Of a stretch of DNA of 27,320 nt, positions 13,593-22,192 are shown piece after piece. The DNA comes from Actinomycetes bacterium (GTDB lineage: Bacteria; Actinomycetota; Actinomycetes; Mycobacteriales; Mycobacteriaceae). Made by a program: the position numbers and the translations under genes. Where the stretch lies: contig JAEYMI010000097.1 in the NCBI GenBank assembly GCA_023461275.1, positions 1-27,320 on the forward strand, written 5' to 3'. Position 1 is the stretch's first letter; each line of letters begins with the position of its first letter. The notes beneath the pieces were generated by a model. It did no database searches, was not told the origin of the DNA, and was given only the letters and a program-made list of their open reading frames with translations.

Positions 13593-13649
13593 TTGGATTG
13601 ATTCCAGAATTCTGCTGCGGTGACGTCAACGGGCACCTAGGGTTGAACC
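13593..13649 (+). promoter_or_regulatory. furA promoter with mycobacterial-type FurA box
   Basis: TTGGATTGATTCCAGAATTCTG (shown as TTGGATTGATTCC, then AGAATTCTG; 13593-13614) closely resembles the AT-rich FurA operator upstream of mycobacterial furA (TTGACTGATTCCAGAA as I recall it). It includes the perfect palindrome CAGAATTCTG. A TAGGGT (13638-13643) lies 6 nt before the GTG start, implying a leaderless furA mRNA. Repression of the operon by FurA is the known mode in mycobacteria. Confidence 0.75.
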
Positions 13650-14090
13650 GTGGCGCCGAAAACGGACTACGCGGAGCAACTGCGAGCCGCAGATCTACAC
13701 GTAACCCGTCCGCGGGTCGCGGTCCTCAAAGCTGTCGCCACACACCCGCACGCCGATACCGACACCGTCTTCGGCGTGGTCCGCTCAGACCTCGTCACCG
13801 TGTCGCGACAAGCGGTCTACGACGCACTCCGGATACTTACCGAGAGTGGCCTGCTCCGTCGAATTCAGCCCGCGGGCACCGTGTCTCGCTATGAGACACG
13901 CGTCGGGGACAACCATCACCACATGGTATGCCGAAGTTGCGGTGTGATCGCCGACGTCGATTGCGCGGTCGGCGAGACACCGTGCCTGGAACCAGCCAAC
14001 GATCTCGGATTCGTCCTCGACGAGGCCGAGGTCATCTATTGGGGCCAATGCCCCGCCTGTTCGTCCACCGAATCGGGATCACCCCATTAA
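13650..14090 (+). CDS. furA: Fur-family redox repressor FurA
   Basis: A 146-aa Fur-family regulator. It has an N-terminal winged helix (T-R-P-R-V-A-V-L-K-A-V, and the recognition region V-S-R-Q-A-V-Y-D-A-L-R-I-L). The dimerisation domain carries the conserved N-H-H-H-M-V-C-R-S-C-G motif and a C-terminal C-P-A-C pair for structural zinc. The GTG start is supported by the leaderless -10 element and by the family's N-terminal length. It lies 50 bp upstream of katG, as in mycobacteria, where FurA represses furA-katG and is inactivated by oxidation. Regulation here is inferred from that conserved arrangement and the upstream FurA box. Confidence 0.95.
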   Translation: MAPKTDYAEQLRAADLHVTRPRVAVLKAVATHPHADTDTVFGVVRSDLVTVSRQAVYDALRILTESGLLRRIQPAGTVSRYETRVGDNHHHMVCRSCGVIADVDCAVGETPCLEPANDLGFVLDEAEVIYWGQCPACSSTESGSPH

Positions 14091-14128
14091 TCAAGGTCAG
14101 TGATCAACAGCCCGAATCACCCCCTCCC

Positions 14129-14138
14129 GAAAGGAAAG
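14129..14138 (+). promoter_or_regulatory. Polypurine ribosome-binding site of katG
   Basis: GAAAGGAAAG lies 2 nt before the katG ATG. A polypurine tract at this place has been described as stabilising processed katG mRNA in mycobacteria, so it may serve for both translation and message stability. Confidence 0.6.
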
Positions 14139-14140
14139 TG

Positions 14141-16372
14141 ATGTCCGAGAACACCCCAGCCGAGGCGACAGAACACCCGCCGATCGGCGAGGCGAACACC
14201 GAACCACAAGCCGAATCCGGCTGTCCGATGCGGATCAAACCGCCCACCGAGGGCGGCGGAAACCGCGATTGGTGGCCCAACCAGCTCAATCTGAAGCTGC
14301 TGCAACAGAATCCCGACGTCGCCAATCCGATGGATGACGGATTCGACTACGACACCGCTCTGGCGTCGCTCGACGTCGACGCCCTCAAGGCCGATCTCGT
14401 TGAGGTCATGACCACCTCGCAGTCGTGGTGGCCAGCGGACTTCGGTCATTACGGCCCGCTGTTCATCCGGATGTCATGGCATGCGGCCGGCACCTATCGC
14501 GTCAACGACGGTCGCGGTGGAGCAGGCGCAGGCATGCAACGTTTCGCTCCGCTGAACAGCTGGCCGGACAACGTCAGCCTGGACAAGGCCCGACGGCTGC
14601 TCTGGCCGGTGAAGAAGAAGTACGGAAACGCCGTCTCGTGGGCCGACCTGCTGGTCCTCGCCGGCAACGTCGCCCTGGAGTCGATGGGATTCTCGACGGC
14701 TGGTTTCGCCTTTGGTCGTGTGGACGAGTGGGAGCCCGACGAGGTCTACTGGGGCCCGGAACTCGAATGGCTCGGCACCAATCTGCGTTACAAGGGCGAC
14801 CGCGACCTCGACAATCCGCTGGCGGCCACCACGATGGGTCTGATCTACGTCAATCCCGAAGGCCCGGAAGGTAATCCCGATCCTCTGGCGGCTGCTGCCG
14901 ATATCCGGGAGACATTCGGCCGGATGGCGATGAACGACGTGGAAACCGCAGCTCTGATCGTCGGCGGCCACACCTTCGGCAAGACCCACGGCAACGGCGA
15001 TGCCGAACTGCTCGGACCCGAGCCCGAGGCCGCACCGCTGGAGGCGCAGGGGCTGGGCTGGATCAATCCGCAGGGCACCGGAGCCGGACCCGACGCCATC
15101 ACCAGTGGCCTCGAGGTGATCTGGACCAACACACCGACCAAGTGGGACAACAGCTTCCTGGAGATCCTGTACGCCTACGAGTGGGAGTTGTTCAAGAGCC
15201 CCGCGGGAGCCAATCAGTGGCGGCCGAAGGACTCCGGCGGCGAGGGCACGGTCCCGCTGCCGTTCGGCGACGGCACCACCCATCCGTCGATGCTGACCAC
15301 GGACCTGACGATGCGTCTCGATCCCGGTTTCGAGAAGATCACCCGACGCTGGCTCGATCATCCCGAGGAGCTTGCCGAGGAGTTCGCCAAGGCGTGGTTC
15401 AAGCTGCTCCACCGCGATATGGGCCCGGCGATTCGTTATCGCGGTCCGCTCGTTCCGCAGGAGAGCTTCCTGTGGCAGGACAATGTGCCCGCACAACAGG
15501 GACCGGTCATCTCCGACTCCGACGTCGACTCGCTGAAGGCGCAGATCCTCGATTCGGGTCTCTCTGTGGCGCAACTTGTTTCGACCGCTTGGGCGGCGGC
15601 TTCGTCGTTCCGTGGCAGCGACAAGCGCGGCGGCGCGAACGGCGGACGGATTCGTCTGGCACCGCAGTCCGGTTGGGAGGTCAACGAACCCGACGAGTTG
15701 GCGCAGGTGATCCGCACACTCGAGGGGATCACCGACGCGTTCAACTCCGAAGGCACAAAGGTCTCATTCGCCGATGTGGTTGTCCTCGGCGGTTGCGCGG
15801 CGGTGGAGAAGGCGGCCAAGGATGCCGGCCACGACATCACTGTTCCGTTCACCCCGGGCCGCACCGACGCGACCCAGGAGCAGACCGACGTCGAATCGTT
15901 CGCGTATCTGGAACCGAATGCTGATGGATTCCGCAACTACGTCGGTAAGGAAGGTGAACTCCCCGCGGAGTTCCGGCTGATCGACAAGGCCAACCTTCTC
16001 ACCCTGACCGCACCGGAGATGACCGTGCTCATCGGCGGTCTGCGCGTCCTCGGTGCCACCTACAAGAAGTCACCTCTCGGCGTGTTCACCGACAAGCCGG
16101 GCACATTGACCAACGACTACTTCGTCAATCTGCTCGACATGGGAACCGAGTGGGCGCCGGCGGCATCCGACGACGGCACCTACGAGGGCCGCAATCGCGA
16201 CACCGGCGACGTCGCCTGGACCGGCAGTCGCGTGGATCTCGTCTTTGGTTCCAACTCGCAGTTGCGTGCCCTCGGTGAGGTGTATGCGCAGGACGACGCC
16301 AAAGACAAGTTCGTCACCGACTTTGTCGCCGCCTGGGACAAGGTGATGAACCTCGATCGGTTCGACATCTAG
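14141..16372 (+). CDS. katG: Catalase-peroxidase KatG
   Basis: A 743-aa bifunctional haem catalase-peroxidase (M. tuberculosis KatG has 740) that detoxifies H2O2. The N-terminal catalytic domain keeps distal R110, W113 and H114 (in IRMSWHAAG), and proximal H277 (GGHTFGKTHG). The Trp-Tyr-Met adduct residues are W113, Y236 (MGLIYVNPEG) and M262 (FGRMAMND). The substrate-channel Ser corresponding to M. tuberculosis S315 is conserved (DAITSGLEV). The C-terminal half is the usual degenerate peroxidase domain with S-F-R-G-S-D-K-R-G-G-A-N-G-G-R. The ATG was chosen from the polypurine RBS and the family N-terminus; an upstream in-frame ATG at 13928 lies inside furA. A strong terminator follows. Confidence 0.98.
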   Translation: MSENTPAEATEHPPIGEANTEPQAESGCPMRIKPPTEGGGNRDWWPNQLNLKLLQQNPDVANPMDDGFDYDTALASLDVDALKADLVEVMTTSQSWWPADFGHYGPLFIRMSWHAAGTYRVNDGRGGAGAGMQRFAPLNSWPDNVSLDKARRLLWPVKKKYGNAVSWADLLVLAGNVALESMGFSTAGFAFGRVDEWEPDEVYWGPELEWLGTNLRYKGDRDLDNPLAATTMGLIYVNPEGPEGNPDPLAAAADIRETFGRMAMNDVETAALIVGGHTFGKTHGNGDAELLGPEPEAAPLEAQGLGWINPQGTGAGPDAITSGLEVIWTNTPTKWDNSFLEILYAYEWELFKSPAGANQWRPKDSGGEGTVPLPFGDGTTHPSMLTTDLTMRLDPGFEKITRRWLDHPEELAEEFAKAWFKLLHRDMGPAIRYRGPLVPQESFLWQDNVPAQQGPVISDSDVDSLKAQILDSGLSVAQLVSTAWAAASSFRGSDKRGGANGGRIRLAPQSGWEVNEPDELAQVIRTLEGITDAFNSEGTKVSFADVVVLGGCAAVEKAAKDAGHDITVPFTPGRTDATQEQTDVESFAYLEPNADGFRNYVGKEGELPAEFRLIDKANLLTLTAPEMTVLIGGLRVLGATYKKSPLGVFTDKPGTLTNDYFVNLLDMGTEWAPAASDDGTYEGRNRDTGDVAWTGSRVDLVFGSNSQLRALGEVYAQDDAKDKFVTDFVAAWDKVMNLDRFDI

Positions 16373-16398
16373 GTCCTCCGAGCTCACCGAGCCGAACA

Positions 16399-16436
16399 CA
16401 ATCGCCCCGCGGGTCGTCTGGCCTGCGGGGCGATTG
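16399..16436 (+). terminator. Strong hairpin terminator after katG
   Basis: CAATCGCCCCGC pairs over 12 bp with GCGGGGCGATTG around a 14-nt loop, 26 bp after the katG stop. There is no U-tract, as is common for actinobacterial terminators. It separates furA-katG from the URC operon. Confidence 0.75.
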
Positions 16437-16595
16437 CGTGTGCGGCGCGGGCCGCAGGCCCGATCCGACGCCCGGCGACCTCGTCGAATCATCGCTATGC
16501 TGGCGTCTTCCCGCCGAAGCCGCACCAAATCGGCGGAATCGAGATCAGTCACCGGCAGACACCTCGCTCCGCCGGCGCCACGGTTGGAGGAAGAC

Positions 16596-17885
16596 ATGCC
16601 CGCAGACGCCGACACCGCACCGGCCACATCGGCATCGGACCGCCCGCGTCCGTCTTCCGGACACATTCGACTCACCTCACATAGCGGCGGGGTCGATGCG
16701 CCGTCGATCACGTGGGGCGCGGCCACCGCGGCCGAACGTGGTCCGGTGATCGCCACCACCACCAGTCGCGGCGACCGTAACGTGGTCGGGACGCACAGCG
16801 GCTCCTACAGCATCTACCGGGCCCTGGCGGTCGCTGCGGGTGCGCTGTCGAAGGACCATCGGGCGGATCTGACCAACACCTCGCCGACCGACGTGATCGG
16901 ACCGCATCCGCAGTGGGCCGATCCCCGTGCCATCGTGAGCCTCGACCCGTGGGGGGCAAGTGTTTCCGAGGTCTTCGCCGACCATCTCGCCGCCGGTCGC
17001 GACATCAAACCCACCATCGCCGTCACCCAGGCCCACGTCATCCTCCCCGAGATCGCCGAGGCCATCGACCGTGGCCGGTTGATACCCGACGGCCGTGTGC
17101 TGCTGGCATCGGGCGCCGCGCTGGTGACCAAGGCGGCCGTCGAACCGGTGTGGTATCTGCCGGGTGTCGCCGAGCGATTCGGTTGTACCGAAGCGCAATT
17201 GCGGCGAGTGCTGTTCGAGGAAACCGGCGGCATGTATCCCGAACTGGTCACCCGATCCGACCTCGAGGTGTTTCTCCCGCCGATCGGCGGGCAGACCCTC
17301 TACATCTTCGGCGATCCGCAGGACCTGTCGAATCCCGATGTCGAGCTCACCGCGCGAGTTCATGACGAGTGCAACGGCTCCGACGTCTTCGGGTCCGACA
17401 TCTGCACCTGCCGCCCATATCTGACCCACGCCATCGAAGAGTGCATCCGCGGAACACAGTCCGGCGGTGTGGGTTTGGTCTCCTACTCCCGCAAGGAGGG
17501 GCGTGCACTCGGCGAGGTCACCAAGTTCCTAGTGTACAATGCCCGCAAGCGGCAGGTCGGTGGCGACACCGCCGATCAGTACTTCGCGCGGACCGAATGC
17601 GTCGCCGGAGTGCAGGACATGCGATTCCAGGAACTGATGCCCGACGTCCTGCATTGGTTGGGTATCACCAAGATTCATCGTCTGGTGTCGATGAGCAACA
17701 TGAAGTACGACGCCATCACCGGCTCCGGCATCGAGGTCGGTGAGCGGGTCGACATTCCCGCCGAACTCGTCCCCGCCGACGCGCGTGTGGAGATCGACGC
17801 GAAGATGGCAGCCGGCTACTTCACCGCCGGCGCGGTCCCCAGTTCCGACGATCTGAAGCAGACCAAAGGTCGGGACCTGCACTGA
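16596..17885 (+). CDS. GTP cyclohydrolase II-like protein of the URC uracil-catabolism pathway (Urc1)
   Basis: A 429-aa GTP-cyclohydrolase-II homologue, longer than RibA (about 200 aa) because of a specific N-terminal domain of about 200 residues. The zinc site is intact: C259, C270 and C272 in ECNGSDVFGSDICTC (C-x10-C-x-C). The catalytic loop reads S-Y-S-R-K-E-G-R-A-L-G in place of the RibA L-R-Q-E-G-R-G-I-G. The context with DUF1688 and uracil phosphoribosyltransferase identifies it as the Urc1 type, which acts on a uracil-derived nucleotide rather than in riboflavin synthesis. GGAGGAAGAC precedes the ATG. Its stop overlaps the next start (TGATG), so the genes are translationally coupled. 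The exact reaction is still poorly defined. Confidence 0.9.
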   Translation: MPADADTAPATSASDRPRPSSGHIRLTSHSGGVDAPSITWGAATAAERGPVIATTTSRGDRNVVGTHSGSYSIYRALAVAAGALSKDHRADLTNTSPTDVIGPHPQWADPRAIVSLDPWGASVSEVFADHLAAGRDIKPTIAVTQAHVILPEIAEAIDRGRLIPDGRVLLASGAALVTKAAVEPVWYLPGVAERFGCTEAQLRRVLFEETGGMYPELVTRSDLEVFLPPIGGQTLYIFGDPQDLSNPDVELTARVHDECNGSDVFGSDICTCRPYLTHAIEECIRGTQSGGVGLVSYSRKEGRALGEVTKFLVYNARKRQVGGDTADQYFARTECVAGVQDMRFQELMPDVLHWLGITKIHRLVSMSNMKYDAITGSGIEVGERVDIPAELVPADARVEIDAKMAAGYFTAGAVPSSDDLKQTKGRDLH

Positions 17886-19150
17886 TGTCCCGTCCCATGA
17901 CGACATCCGCCGCCGAGATCACCTCCGACGCAACACGTCCCGAGGGTGCCGCAGCCGCGCTACGCACCACCGAAGCGATCAGAACGCGTGCCGTCGGCCT
18001 GTTGTCACGCGCGCGCAACGGCCAATCCGACAACTTCACCGTCGACGACTCGGCGTTGCCGGCCACAGCACGGATCGTCGCGGACCTGACCCGGCAACGC
18101 TATCCGGATCTGTCTATCCCCTACCACAGTCGTTGGCGACATTTCGAAGCCGAAAACGTCGATCGCACAGCCGATCTGCGACGCCTTCTCGGTGAGATCG
18201 ACGCCGGCGACCGGGCACGCGCGATGATCGACCTCACCGTCGTGAGTGTGCTCCTCGATGCCGGCGCCGGTGCCGACTGGAGCTTCACCGAGCCATCCGG
18301 CGTGGTGCTCGCACGGTCGGAGGGCCTGGGGGTCGCGAGCTGGCATGCCTTCGTCAGTGGAGTGTTCTCGTCTGATCCGGCGCGGCCGCTGATGGCCGAT
18401 GCCGACGGTCTGCGCACGCTCGACGCCGACACTCTCGCCACCGCATTTCAGGTCTCCGACGACAATCCGTTGGTCGGCGTCGACGGTCGGGTCCGATTGC
18501 TGAACCGGCTCGGTGACCAACTCGCCTCGCACCCTGAGGTTTTCGGTGATCAGGGCCGCCCGGGAGGGCTGTTCGATCTCCTCACCGAGTCCGGGCCCAC
18601 CGAGCTACCCGCACACGAGATCCTGATGGCAGTCCTGCGGCACCTGTCCCCCATCTGGCTCACCGGTAACGATATCGACGATGTGCCGTTGGGTGATTGC
18701 TGGCGTCATTCGGCCGTTGACGGGCAGGGCCTGACCGCCGGTTGGATGCCATTCCACAAGCTCTCGCAGTGGCTCACGTACTCGTTGCTCGAACCCTTCG
18801 AATGGGCCGGTGTGACGGTGACCGATCTGGACGCCCTCACCGGCCTACCCGAGTACCGCAATGGTGGACTTCTCCTCGATACCGGCGTGCTACGGGCCGT
18901 CGATGTGTCTGCTGCAGAACAGGAGTGGCAGGTCGGCGACGAGTTCATCGTCGAGTGGCGGGCACTGACGGTGGCCCTGCTCGATGAGCTTGCTCCGCTG
19001 GTTCGCGCCGAGCTCGGCGTCGACGAGGACGCCATGCCCCTGGCGTGCGTGCTTGAGGGCGGCACGTGGGCCGCCGGGCGGTCGCTGGCCCGGCAGCGGC
19101 GCGGCGGAATGCCGCCGTTGAACATCGTCAGCGACGGCACAGTCTTCTGA
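17885..19150 (+). CDS. DUF1688 family protein of the URC pathway (Urc4)
   Basis: A 421-aa protein of the DUF1688 family (PF07958), whose yeast member Urc4 is needed for uracil breakdown in Lachancea kluyveri. Recognisable segments are I-P-Y-H-S-R-W-R-H-F near residue 80, G-A-G-A-D-W-S-F-T-E-P, R-S-E-G-L-G-V-A-S-W, the D-N-P-L-V-G-V-D-G-R-V-R-L-L-N-R-L-G motif, G-D-C-W-R-H and the F-H-K-L-S-Q-W-L-T-Y-S-L-L-E-P segment. The protein is cytoplasmic and lacks transmembrane segments. It overlaps the urc1-like gene by one base. The biochemical role is not established; it is thought to act after UMP is formed and ring-opened. Confidence 0.93.
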   Translation: MSRPMTTSAAEITSDATRPEGAAAALRTTEAIRTRAVGLLSRARNGQSDNFTVDDSALPATARIVADLTRQRYPDLSIPYHSRWRHFEAENVDRTADLRRLLGEIDAGDRARAMIDLTVVSVLLDAGAGADWSFTEPSGVVLARSEGLGVASWHAFVSGVFSSDPARPLMADADGLRTLDADTLATAFQVSDDNPLVGVDGRVRLLNRLGDQLASHPEVFGDQGRPGGLFDLLTESGPTELPAHEILMAVLRHLSPIWLTGNDIDDVPLGDCWRHSAVDGQGLTAGWMPFHKLSQWLTYSLLEPFEWAGVTVTDLDALTGLPEYRNGGLLLDTGVLRAVDVSAAEQEWQVGDEFIVEWRALTVALLDELAPLVRAELGVDEDAMPLACVLEGGTWAAGRSLARQRRGGMPPLNIVSDGTVF

Positions 19151-19219
19151 CACGTGGGAGTCTAAAACGCCTGAGTCGGCTTCCGGACCGTCGGAATCGG
19201 TTGGAGAAAAGGAATTCCA

Positions 19220-19849
19220 GTGGACAACGTACATCTGATCGACCATCCCCTTGTTCAGCACAAGCTGACCCTGATGAGGCGAAAAGACGCTTCGACCAAC
19301 AGCTTTCGACGTCTCCTGCGCGAACTCTCGGCGCTGATGGCCTACGAGGTCCTACGCGACGTGCCGATGCAGGAAGTGGAGGTCGAAACCCCTCTCGAGA
19401 TCACCACGGGCAATGTGATCGACGGCAAGAAGCTGGTCTTCGTGTCGATCCTGCGCGCCGGCGACGGAATCCTCGAAGGGATGCTCGACGTGGTGCCCGG
19501 CGCCCGCGTGGGACACATCGGCCTGTACCGGGATCCCAAGACCATGATCGCCGTCGAGTACTACTTCAAGATGCCCGGCGACCTCCACGAGCGTGATGTG
19601 GTCATCGTCGATCCGATGCTGGCAACGGGCAATTCGGCGGTGGCCGCGGTGGAACGACTCAAGGAGAGCGGTCCGCGCTCGATCAAATTCGTGTGTCTGC
19701 TGACCTGTCCCGAAGGCATCGACGTGCTGCAATCGGCACACCCGGACGTCCCGATCTACACCGCATCGGTCGATCGCAAACTCAACGCCGATGGCTACAT
19801 CGTGCCCGGTGTCGGCGACGCGGGCGACCGGATGTTCGGCACAAAGTAG
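19220..19849 (+). CDS. upp: Uracil phosphoribosyltransferase
   Basis: A 209-aa enzyme converting uracil and PRPP to UMP (E. coli Upp has 208). The PRPP-binding loop is V-I-V-D131-P-M-L-A-T-G-N-S-A. The uracil-binding C-terminus G-Y-I-V-P-G-V-G-D-A-G-D-R-M-F-G-T-K is fully conserved, as are the N-terminal H-P-L-V-Q-H-K-L and I-L-R-A-G. The start is GTG at 19220 after AAAAGGAATTCC. It is separated from urc4 by 69 bp, which include a possible TCTAAAAC promoter element. Upp may therefore be made both as part of the URC operon, feeding uracil in, and independently for salvage. Confidence 0.96.
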   Translation: MDNVHLIDHPLVQHKLTLMRRKDASTNSFRRLLRELSALMAYEVLRDVPMQEVEVETPLEITTGNVIDGKKLVFVSILRAGDGILEGMLDVVPGARVGHIGLYRDPKTMIAVEYYFKMPGDLHERDVVIVDPMLATGNSAVAAVERLKESGPRSIKFVCLLTCPEGIDVLQSAHPDVPIYTASVDRKLNADGYIVPGVGDAGDRMFGTK

Positions 19850-19867
19850 CGGCCCGGCCGACGATTA

Positions 19868-20761
19868 TCACTCGTACGCTTCCAAGGTTGTTCGTAATGT
19901 GTGAACCCTGGAACGAGCCTCGTCGACCGCCTGTGCGGCCGCGTCTCGTTCGGTCTGCGCGGCGTGTACCTGTCGTCGGGTGAAACGGGACTCGTCCTCG
20001 ACAGCGGCAAGTTCTCGGCGGAGCTCATCACGACGACGCTCGAGAGCGTCGCATCGGTCCACGGCACGTGTCAGCTGAGCACCGGCCTCGTCGGCGGCGG
20101 CAGCGGCGCTCTCCAGATCTGCCGTCGCCTCGGTCAACAACCGCCGGGTCTCCGCGAGGGCGGCGCCACCGTCGTCCAGGTCGTCGTCCTTGTCCGCGGT
20201 GCCGGCGGCCTCCTCGCCGAGACCGGAATCCGATTCGCTCGTCTCAACGGCTCCGACGGCGACAAGGGTCGGCGGCCCGAACCCGCTGTACTCCACCGCA
20301 CCCACCATGCGACCGGTGCGAAGCTGTTCGGCCACATCAGGATCCGCCAGAGCCGCCCGAAGGGTGTGGTCGATCTGGCGGATCGCATTTTGTGACAGCG
20401 GCACGTCATGCTGTGCCGCGGTCGCCACCACGGCGGTGCGCGCGGCCGCCACTGCTCTCGTTCGGTCGCTCGCCAACTCGCGCAGGCGGTCGGCCGCACC
20501 TGACCGTTGGGCGTCTCGGAGTTGCCCGGCCAGGTCGAGCAGTGCCGCTACATCGTCGGGCTCCGACCTCGCGAATCGATTGAGCACCCAACCGACCCGG
20601 GTCGGTTTACGCAGCGCGGTGATTGCGCTGGCCAGATCCGAGTTACCTTGTCCGCGTGCCTGTTTGGCGAGGGTGTTACGCAGGCCGACGAATTCCGCCG
20701 GATCGGCGCCGTACAGCTCGTCGGCTGCGGCGTCGAGATCCACACGAGCGTCGAGGTCCAC
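19868..20761 (-). CDS. Coiled-coil protein of unknown function
   Basis: A 297-aa Ala/Arg/Asp-rich protein. The N-terminal part (residues 15-60, with E-L-Y-G-A-D-P-A-E-F-V-G-L-R-N-T-L-A-K) and R-K-P-T-R-V-G-W-V-L-N-R-F look like a conserved actinobacterial family that I know only as hypothetical. The C-terminal 100 residues are a long predicted coiled coil (E-T-R-R-L-L-T-E-A through R-D-E-L-R-R-E-L-A-A-V to the end). There is no signal peptide or TM segment. Two in-frame GTG codons start an 18-nt imperfect tandem repeat (20761 and 20743), so the true start is uncertain. It is convergent with upp and diverges from the BASS transporter. Confidence 0.75.
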   Translation of the reverse strand: MDLDARVDLDAAADELYGADPAEFVGLRNTLAKQARGQGNSDLASAITALRKPTRVGWVLNRFARSEPDDVAALLDLAGQLRDAQRSGAADRLRELASDRTRAVAAARTAVVATAAQHDVPLSQNAIRQIDHTLRAALADPDVAEQLRTGRMVGAVEYSGFGPPTLVAVGAVETSESDSGLGEEAAGTADKDDDLDDGGAALAETRRLLTEATADLESAAAAADEAGAQLTRAVDRCDALERRRDELRRELAAVEDESRFTRRQVHAAQTERDAAAQAVDEARSRVHTLRTTLEAYE

Positions 20762-20817
20762 ACAAGCACTCTAGGACCTCGGCGCCCTCGCCGCGCCGAT
20801 GCCCTACTGTCGTTCGG

Positions 20818-21792
20818 GTGAGCGGTCGGTCGGCATGGCTCGAACAACACCAGATATCGCTGTATCTGGTGACAGTGGCTTGTGCCGCGGTGGTGGGAGT
20901 GTTGGGGCCGGGTCCGGCCGCCTCGCTCGACGTGGCGATCACTGGACTTCTCATGGTGCTGCTCTATCTGACCTTCCTACAGGTTCCGATCTCGTCGCTG
21001 ATGGCAACCGCCGGCGGCGGACGATTTCTGCTCACGCTGCTCGTCGTGAACTTTGTGGTGGTTCCCCTGGTGGTGGCCGCGATGGTGCCGTTCCTGCCCG
21101 GCATCACCGATATTCGGCTCGGCGTACTGCTCGTCCTCCTGTGCCCATGTATCGACTACGTGGTCACGTTCTCCGCCCTGGCAGGTGGCGATCATCGACG
21201 ACTGCTGGCTGCCACGCCGATCATGCTGGTGGTCCAGATGCTGTTGCTGCCGGTTTATCTGAGGATCTTCCTGGGCGACGGCGCCGGTGACGTCATCGAC
21301 GTCGGACCGTTTATCACCGCGTTCGTGACGATCATCGTCGTACCGCTGGCGCTGGCGTGGGTCACCCAGGTGTCTGCCGCACGGTTCTCCGCGGCGCGAT
21401 CATGTGCACAGGAGGCGTCACGATGGATGGTGCCGGCGATGATGGCAGTGCTCGGCGTGGTCGTCGCATCGCAGTTACCGCTGGTGACCGGTCACCTGGG
21501 TGAGGTGGCCGCGGTGGTCCCTTTCTACCTGGTGTTTCTGGTGGTGATGGCACCGGTCGGGATCGTCGTGAGCCGGTTCGCCCGCCTGGATCGACCACAG
21601 ACGATAGCGGCGACGTTCTCCGGGGCCACCCGAAACTCACTGGTGGTCCTGCCGTTGGCGCTCGCGATTCCCGGCCCGACGCCGTTGGCGGCCGCGGCAG
21701 TGGTGACTCAGACAATCGTGGAGGTGATCGCGATGGTGTTCTACGTCCGGCTGATCCCGCGCCTCACCGCAGTTGGGCGAGGTTCTCGATAG
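20818..21792 (+). CDS. BASS-family transporter, arsenic-resistance (ACR3-like) type
   Basis: A 324-aa membrane protein of the bile acid:sodium symporter superfamily, with about 9-10 hydrophobic segments. The stretch L-L-C-P-C-I-D-Y-V-V-T-F-S-A-L-A-G-G-D resembles actinobacterial proteins annotated as arsenic resistance/BASS transporters. Later segments F-S-G-A-T-R-N-S-L-V-V-L-P-L-A and V-V-T-Q-T-I-V-E match the second half of the family. No arsR or arsC gene is nearby, so arsenite export is only one possibility. The GTG at 20818 was chosen because TACTGT sits 8 nt upstream and translation upstream of it runs antisense to the neighbouring gene. Its end overlaps the convergent SRPBCC gene by 29 bp. 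Confidence 0.82.
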   Translation: MSGRSAWLEQHQISLYLVTVACAAVVGVLGPGPAASLDVAITGLLMVLLYLTFLQVPISSLMATAGGGRFLLTLLVVNFVVVPLVVAAMVPFLPGITDIRLGVLLVLLCPCIDYVVTFSALAGGDHRRLLAATPIMLVVQMLLLPVYLRIFLGDGAGDVIDVGPFITAFVTIIVVPLALAWVTQVSAARFSAARSCAQEASRWMVPAMMAVLGVVVASQLPLVTGHLGEVAAVVPFYLVFLVVMAPVGIVVSRFARLDRPQTIAATFSGATRNSLVVLPLALAIPGPTPLAAAAVVTQTIVEVIAMVFYVRLIPRLTAVGRGSR

Positions 21793-22192
21793 AACGACGT
21801 ACATCGGACTCGATCACCTTGGCCACCATCCGGCCGATCGGGCCGCTGAGCAAGCCGCCGGACAGCGTGGCCGCGAGATCGAACCGCGATCCGTCGGCAT
21901 CGGGGTGAACCGACATCGCCAACGCCAACCGGACACCGCCCCGACCATGCCCGGCAAGTGAAATCCGGGATGGCTCATCGTATTCGGTGACCTTCCAGTG
22001 GATGACGTTGCGGAATCCCTTGACCTTGATCAATGAAGAGACCTCGGTGCCGACGGTGATCGTCGCGGGCACCGGACCGCGCCATCCACCGAAGATCGTC
22101 ATCCATTCGGAGAACCGATCGAGATCCGACGCCAGCGCCCACGCTTTCTCCGGCGACAGATCCGAACGGATTCCGACCTCGACCTCGGCCAC
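21764..22192 (-). CDS. SRPBCC (START/Bet v1-like) family protein
   Basis: A 142-aa protein with the polyketide-cyclase/SRPBCC fold. Typical features are the first strand VAEVEVGIRSDLSPEKAW, the A-S-D-L-D-R-F-S-E-W-M helix, W-K-V-T-E-Y-D-E-P-S-R-I-S-L in the middle, and the long C-terminal helix I-G-R-M-V-A-K-V-I-E-S-D-V-R-R-S-I-E-N-L. Members bind hydrophobic ligands; the ligand is unknown here. The start is GTG at 22192 after GGGAG. The last 29 bp overlap the end of the convergent transporter gene. Confidence 0.85.
   Translation of the reverse strand: MAEVEVGIRSDLSPEKAWALASDLDRFSEWMTIFGGWRGPVPATITVGTEVSSLIKVKGFRNVIHWKVTEYDEPSRISLAGHGRGGVRLALAMSVHPDADGSRFDLAATLSGGLLSGPIGRMVAKVIESDVRRSIENLAQLR

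Noticed and set aside
15107..15130. Possible loss of the isoniazid-related Ser315 in KatG
   Set aside because: The sequence around GWINPQGTG differs from M. tuberculosis KSSYGTG, but counting from the proximal His shows that Ser315 corresponds to the Ser in DAITSGLEV, which is conserved.
14474..15574. 366-residue reading frame antisense to katG
   Set aside because: High-GC shadow frame opposite a certain gene, with no family similarity or RBS.
16677..17429. 250-residue frame antisense to the urc1-like gene
   Set aside because: Shadow of a well-supported gene, without recognisable domains.
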